A stretch of 8,413 bases of DNA from the NCBI GenBank assembly GCA_020833085.1, contig JAJHQY010000020.1, positions 1 to 8,413 of the forward strand, written 5' to 3'. The position numbers and the translations under genes are program-made. Positions within the stretch are counted from its first letter, which is position 1. Every line of letters begins with the position of its first letter. Below, in pieces: positions 6,188-8,413 of this stretch. The notes under the pieces were generated by a model. The model searched no databases. It was not told the origin of the DNA and saw nothing but the letters and a program-made list of their open reading frames with translations. Origin of the DNA: Desulfurococcaceae archaeon (GTDB taxonomy: Archaea > Thermoproteota > Thermoprotei_A > Sulfolobales > Desulfurococcaceae).

Positions 6188-8290
6188 ATGCGCTTAAATC
6201 GCTACGCGGGATTACTTGACAGTAAATTCCTGAGAGAGGTGGGAGGGGCCGGAATTAGCATATGGGCTCTGAGAGGCCCGGTATTAGTGATAGCGGAGAA
6301 GCCTAAAGCCGCGAGGAAAATAGCTGAGGCACTATCACGCAACTTCATTACTAGGAGATACGAGGGTGTGCCCTACTACGAGATAAGGAGTACACCTCTG
6401 ACGATCTACATTGCGAGTGCTGTTGGACACTTATACACTCTCCACACCGAGCTAGACGGCTACCCCGTCTTTGAATATAAGTGGATTCCAGCATACATCG
6501 TGGAGGAGGAGAAGAAGTACTCGCGCAAATACCTTGAACTTCTCAGTAAGCTGGCTCGCGAGTGTCAGTACTATGTTAACGCGTGCGACTACGATATTGA
6601 GGGGAGCGTTATTGGCTATCTCATAATAAAGTTTCACGGCGACGAGAAGCGGGCGTTTAGAGCTAAATTCTCAAGCCTAGTGCACAGTGAGTTGAGAGCT
6701 TCATTTGAAAATCTAATGCCCCTAGACTACGACATGGTGGAATCAGGGCTCTGTAGGCACGAACTAGACTGGATTTGGGGTATTAATGTCAGTAGAGCAC
6801 TAATGAGCGCTATTTACCACGCCACTAAGAGGAGGATTACTTTAAGCGCTGGTAGAGTGCAGACACCTACACTGAAATACGTAGCTGAGAGGGAGTTAGA
6901 GCGCGCACTGTTTATTCCGCTTCCTCAATACAGCATTACAGTTAAACTTAGAAAAGGCTCTACTACGTTCAGTGCCGAGTACGCTGAAAACCCCGTTCAA
7001 GACATTAAAACAGCAAATACTATTAGGAGTGCCGTCTTGAAGAGTAAGTACTTAGTTGTGAGAGACTACGTAGTTGAGAGAAAAAAGCTCAGTCCACCAC
7101 CACCATTTAATCTAAGTGACCTCCAATACGAGGCGGCGAGAATTCTGGGCTTTACTCCAATGAAAACACAAAAAATAGCTGAAGAGCTATACTTGGAAGC
7201 CCTTATAAGTTATCCACGCACAAATAGCCAGAAACTCCCACCTACACTAAATTACAGAGAAATACTAGATAAGCTCTCTCGCATGGAGAAGTATAGGCAA
7301 CTAGTAGCACAGCTTCTGAGGGAAACTCGTGGCGTGTTAAAACCTGTTGAAGGCGAAAAAGAGGACCCAGCTCACCCAGCTATATACCCCACTGGGAACA
7401 CCCCCCAGAATTTAACGCGCGATCAGTGGGCTCTTTACGACCTCATTGTAAGGAGATTTCTAGCCGCATTTGCACCAAGCGCTGAAATACTAAGTACGAG
7501 AATAGTGCTAGAAACTCCTATTACAAGACACGTCTTCACATGTAGCGGTGTAGTTGTAGAGTACCCGGGCTGGCTAACCTACTACCCATACCACGCGCCC
7601 TCAGCTAAAATGTTGCCTAGTCTCTCGCGAGGTGAAAAAGTCGAAGTCGTAAATGTCGTAGTGAGAGAGTCTTACACAAAGCCCCCGGCTAAGTTGAAGA
7701 GAGTGGATATTTTGAAGTGGATGGAAAGCGTTGAGATAGGAACTGAGGCCACTAGAGCCCCCATTATAGAGAAGTTGTTTGAGAGGGGTTACTTGAAAAG
7801 TACTAAGAGCGGCGTTGAGATAACTGACTTAGGACTAGGCGTAGTAGAGGTCATTTCGAAGTTCTTTCCCGAGCTCGTCAGCGTTGATCTCACTAGAAAA
7901 TTCGAGAAGTTAATAAATGAGGTTAGGGCGGGCGTTAAAACTAAATCTCAGGTGATCGAGGAGGCTAAAGTAGTCTTAAAGAGTCTTCTAGATAACTTTA
8001 ACAGGCAAATTAGCGATATTGGGACACTACTTTCAAATAGACTGGGTATATTGAATAACTATGTTAAGTGCTCTATACCGACATGTCGCAGAGAGGTCTT
8101 TGAGACCTCTCTATGTAAATACCACCACGAGGCTCTCAGAAAACTCCACGAAACTTACAAGGAGTGGTATAATCGTAAAGGCGTTTCCTACGAAGAGTAT
8201 CTTAAGAAGCTGAGAAGTATGAGGAGTACTGGTACTCTAATTAGAGATGTAATAGAGCACATTGAGCTAAAGAACCTGGCGAAGAGGTGA
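6188..8290 (+). CDS. topA: DNA topoisomerase I, type IA, archaeal
   Basis: This enzyme nicks one DNA strand through a 5'-phosphotyrosine link and relaxes negative supercoils. The 700-residue protein has a Toprim domain with the catalytic glutamate in VIAEKPKAARKIAEAL (E37) and the acidic triad DYDIEG (D134, D136, E138). It also has SAVGHLYTL, SAGRVQTPTLKY (220-231), the active-site tyrosine in LISYPRTNSQ (Y342), HPAIYPTG (396-403) and EIGTEATRAPII (516-527). The C-terminus lacks the usual CPxCG ribbons and instead has a compact C-x4-C-x9-C-x2-H cluster (C628, C633, C643, H646, with H647 adjacent), probably binding zinc, followed by a charged helix. About 30 residues precede the Toprim core, so a later start is possible, but the ribosome binding site favours ATG 6188. 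It follows the protease gene by about 40 bp and converges on the minus-strand gene at 8303. Confidence 0.96.
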   Translation: MRLNRYAGLLDSKFLREVGGAGISIWALRGPVLVIAEKPKAARKIAEALSRNFITRRYEGVPYYEIRSTPLTIYIASAVGHLYTLHTELDGYPVFEYKWIPAYIVEEEKKYSRKYLELLSKLARECQYYVNACDYDIEGSVIGYLIIKFHGDEKRAFRAKFSSLVHSELRASFENLMPLDYDMVESGLCRHELDWIWGINVSRALMSAIYHATKRRITLSAGRVQTPTLKYVAERELERALFIPLPQYSITVKLRKGSTTFSAEYAENPVQDIKTANTIRSAVLKSKYLVVRDYVVERKKLSPPPPFNLSDLQYEAARILGFTPMKTQKIAEELYLEALISYPRTNSQKLPPTLNYREILDKLSRMEKYRQLVAQLLRETRGVLKPVEGEKEDPAHPAIYPTGNTPQNLTRDQWALYDLIVRRFLAAFAPSAEILSTRIVLETPITRHVFTCSGVVVEYPGWLTYYPYHAPSAKMLPSLSRGEKVEVVNVVVRESYTKPPAKLKRVDILKWMESVEIGTEATRAPIIEKLFERGYLKSTKSGVEITDLGLGVVEVISKFFPELVSVDLTRKFEKLINEVRAGVKTKSQVIEEAKVVLKSLLDNFNRQISDIGTLLSNRLGILNNYVKCSIPTCRREVFETSLCKYHHEALRKLHETYKEWYNRKGVSYEEYLKKLRSMRSTGTLIRDVIEHIELKNLAKR

Positions 8291-8302
8291 ACTTGCTACT
8301 AT

Positions 8303-8413
8303 CTACCCTCCTCTTAGCATCAGAGCTAGGTGCCCTATATACGGTATTTTCACCACGTAGTTGCCAATCGAAAGCACCTTTCCTACAATTCTATTCTGAT
8401 TCACGCCAAGCCC
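8303..8413 (-). CDS. C-terminal end of a probable signal peptidase I (partial)
   Basis: A minus-strand frame enters from the right edge and ends at a TAG at 8303-8305, giving the last 36 residues. The residues NQNRIVGKV followed by VKIPYIGHLALML resemble the C-terminal end of archaeal Sec11-type signal peptidases, where a GKV strand is followed by a Pro-Tyr-x-Gly turn and a final membrane helix. Signal peptidases remove signal peptides from exported proteins at the outer face of the membrane. The catalytic Ser and Lys/His would lie beyond the window, so the identity rests on a short stretch only. It converges with topA, leaving 12 bp between the stops. No long T run is seen there. Confidence 0.6.
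   Translation of the reverse strand, partial: GLGVNQNRIVGKVLSIGNYVVKIPYIGHLALMLRGG

Noticed and set aside
1..8413. CRISPR arrays, insertion sequences, tRNA or rRNA genes, toxin-antitoxin or defence genes.
   Set aside because: No regularly spaced repeats, no transposase motifs, no tRNA-like cloverleaf or rRNA-like stretch, and no defence-protein motifs were seen; the genes are mostly housekeeping with similar codon use throughout.

Overview
The window looks like ordinary chromosome of a hyperthermophilic archaeon of the Thermoproteota (crenarchaeal) type. The evidence is a group II chaperonin (thermosome), an archaeal RNA polymerase subunit K (Rpo6), an archaeal-type topoisomerase IA, archaeal TATA boxes about 25-30 bp upstream of starts, frequent GTG starts, and short or absent leaders. 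The codon choice (AGG/AGA, AGT, CTA, GTA) and moderate GC content would fit a Desulfurococcales-like organism, but that placement is only an inference.

Layout. The left edge (1-127) holds no convincing gene and a weak candidate for a C/D-box guide RNA. Positions 128-1063 encode a PPP-family serine/threonine phosphatase with all metal-binding motifs. It is followed by an unrecognised 97-residue helical protein (1092-1385) and an unrecognised zinc-ribbon protein (1701-2378). The reading frame of the zinc-ribbon protein stays open upstream to about 1437, but this stretch has no standard start codon, and it would encode a strongly basic Ser/Thr-rich tail. Convergent to it, only 8 bp away, is a thioredoxin-fold protein without the CxxC active site (2387-2737, minus strand). 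A divergent intergenic region of about 220 bp separates that gene from the thermosome subunit (2956-4623), which has a clear BRE/TATA promoter with a small dyad just upstream.

After a T-run terminator the plus strand carries rpoK (4748-5092), an M50 site-2-type membrane protease (4989-6146) that overlaps the rpoK 3' end by about 100 bp, and topA (6188-8290). The topoisomerase ends in an unusual Cys4/His-type putative zinc motif. On the right edge, convergent to topA and 12 bp away, is the C-terminal end of a minus-strand gene (8303-8413) that resembles an archaeal signal peptidase I.

Taken together this is mostly housekeeping: protein folding, transcription, DNA topology, membrane proteolysis and dephosphorylation. 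I see no mobile element, CRISPR array, tRNA or rRNA, and no clear sign of an undescribed multi-gene system. The items most worth a second look are the zinc-ribbon protein with its missing start codon, the redox-dead thioredoxin divergent from the thermosome, and the rpoK/protease overlap.
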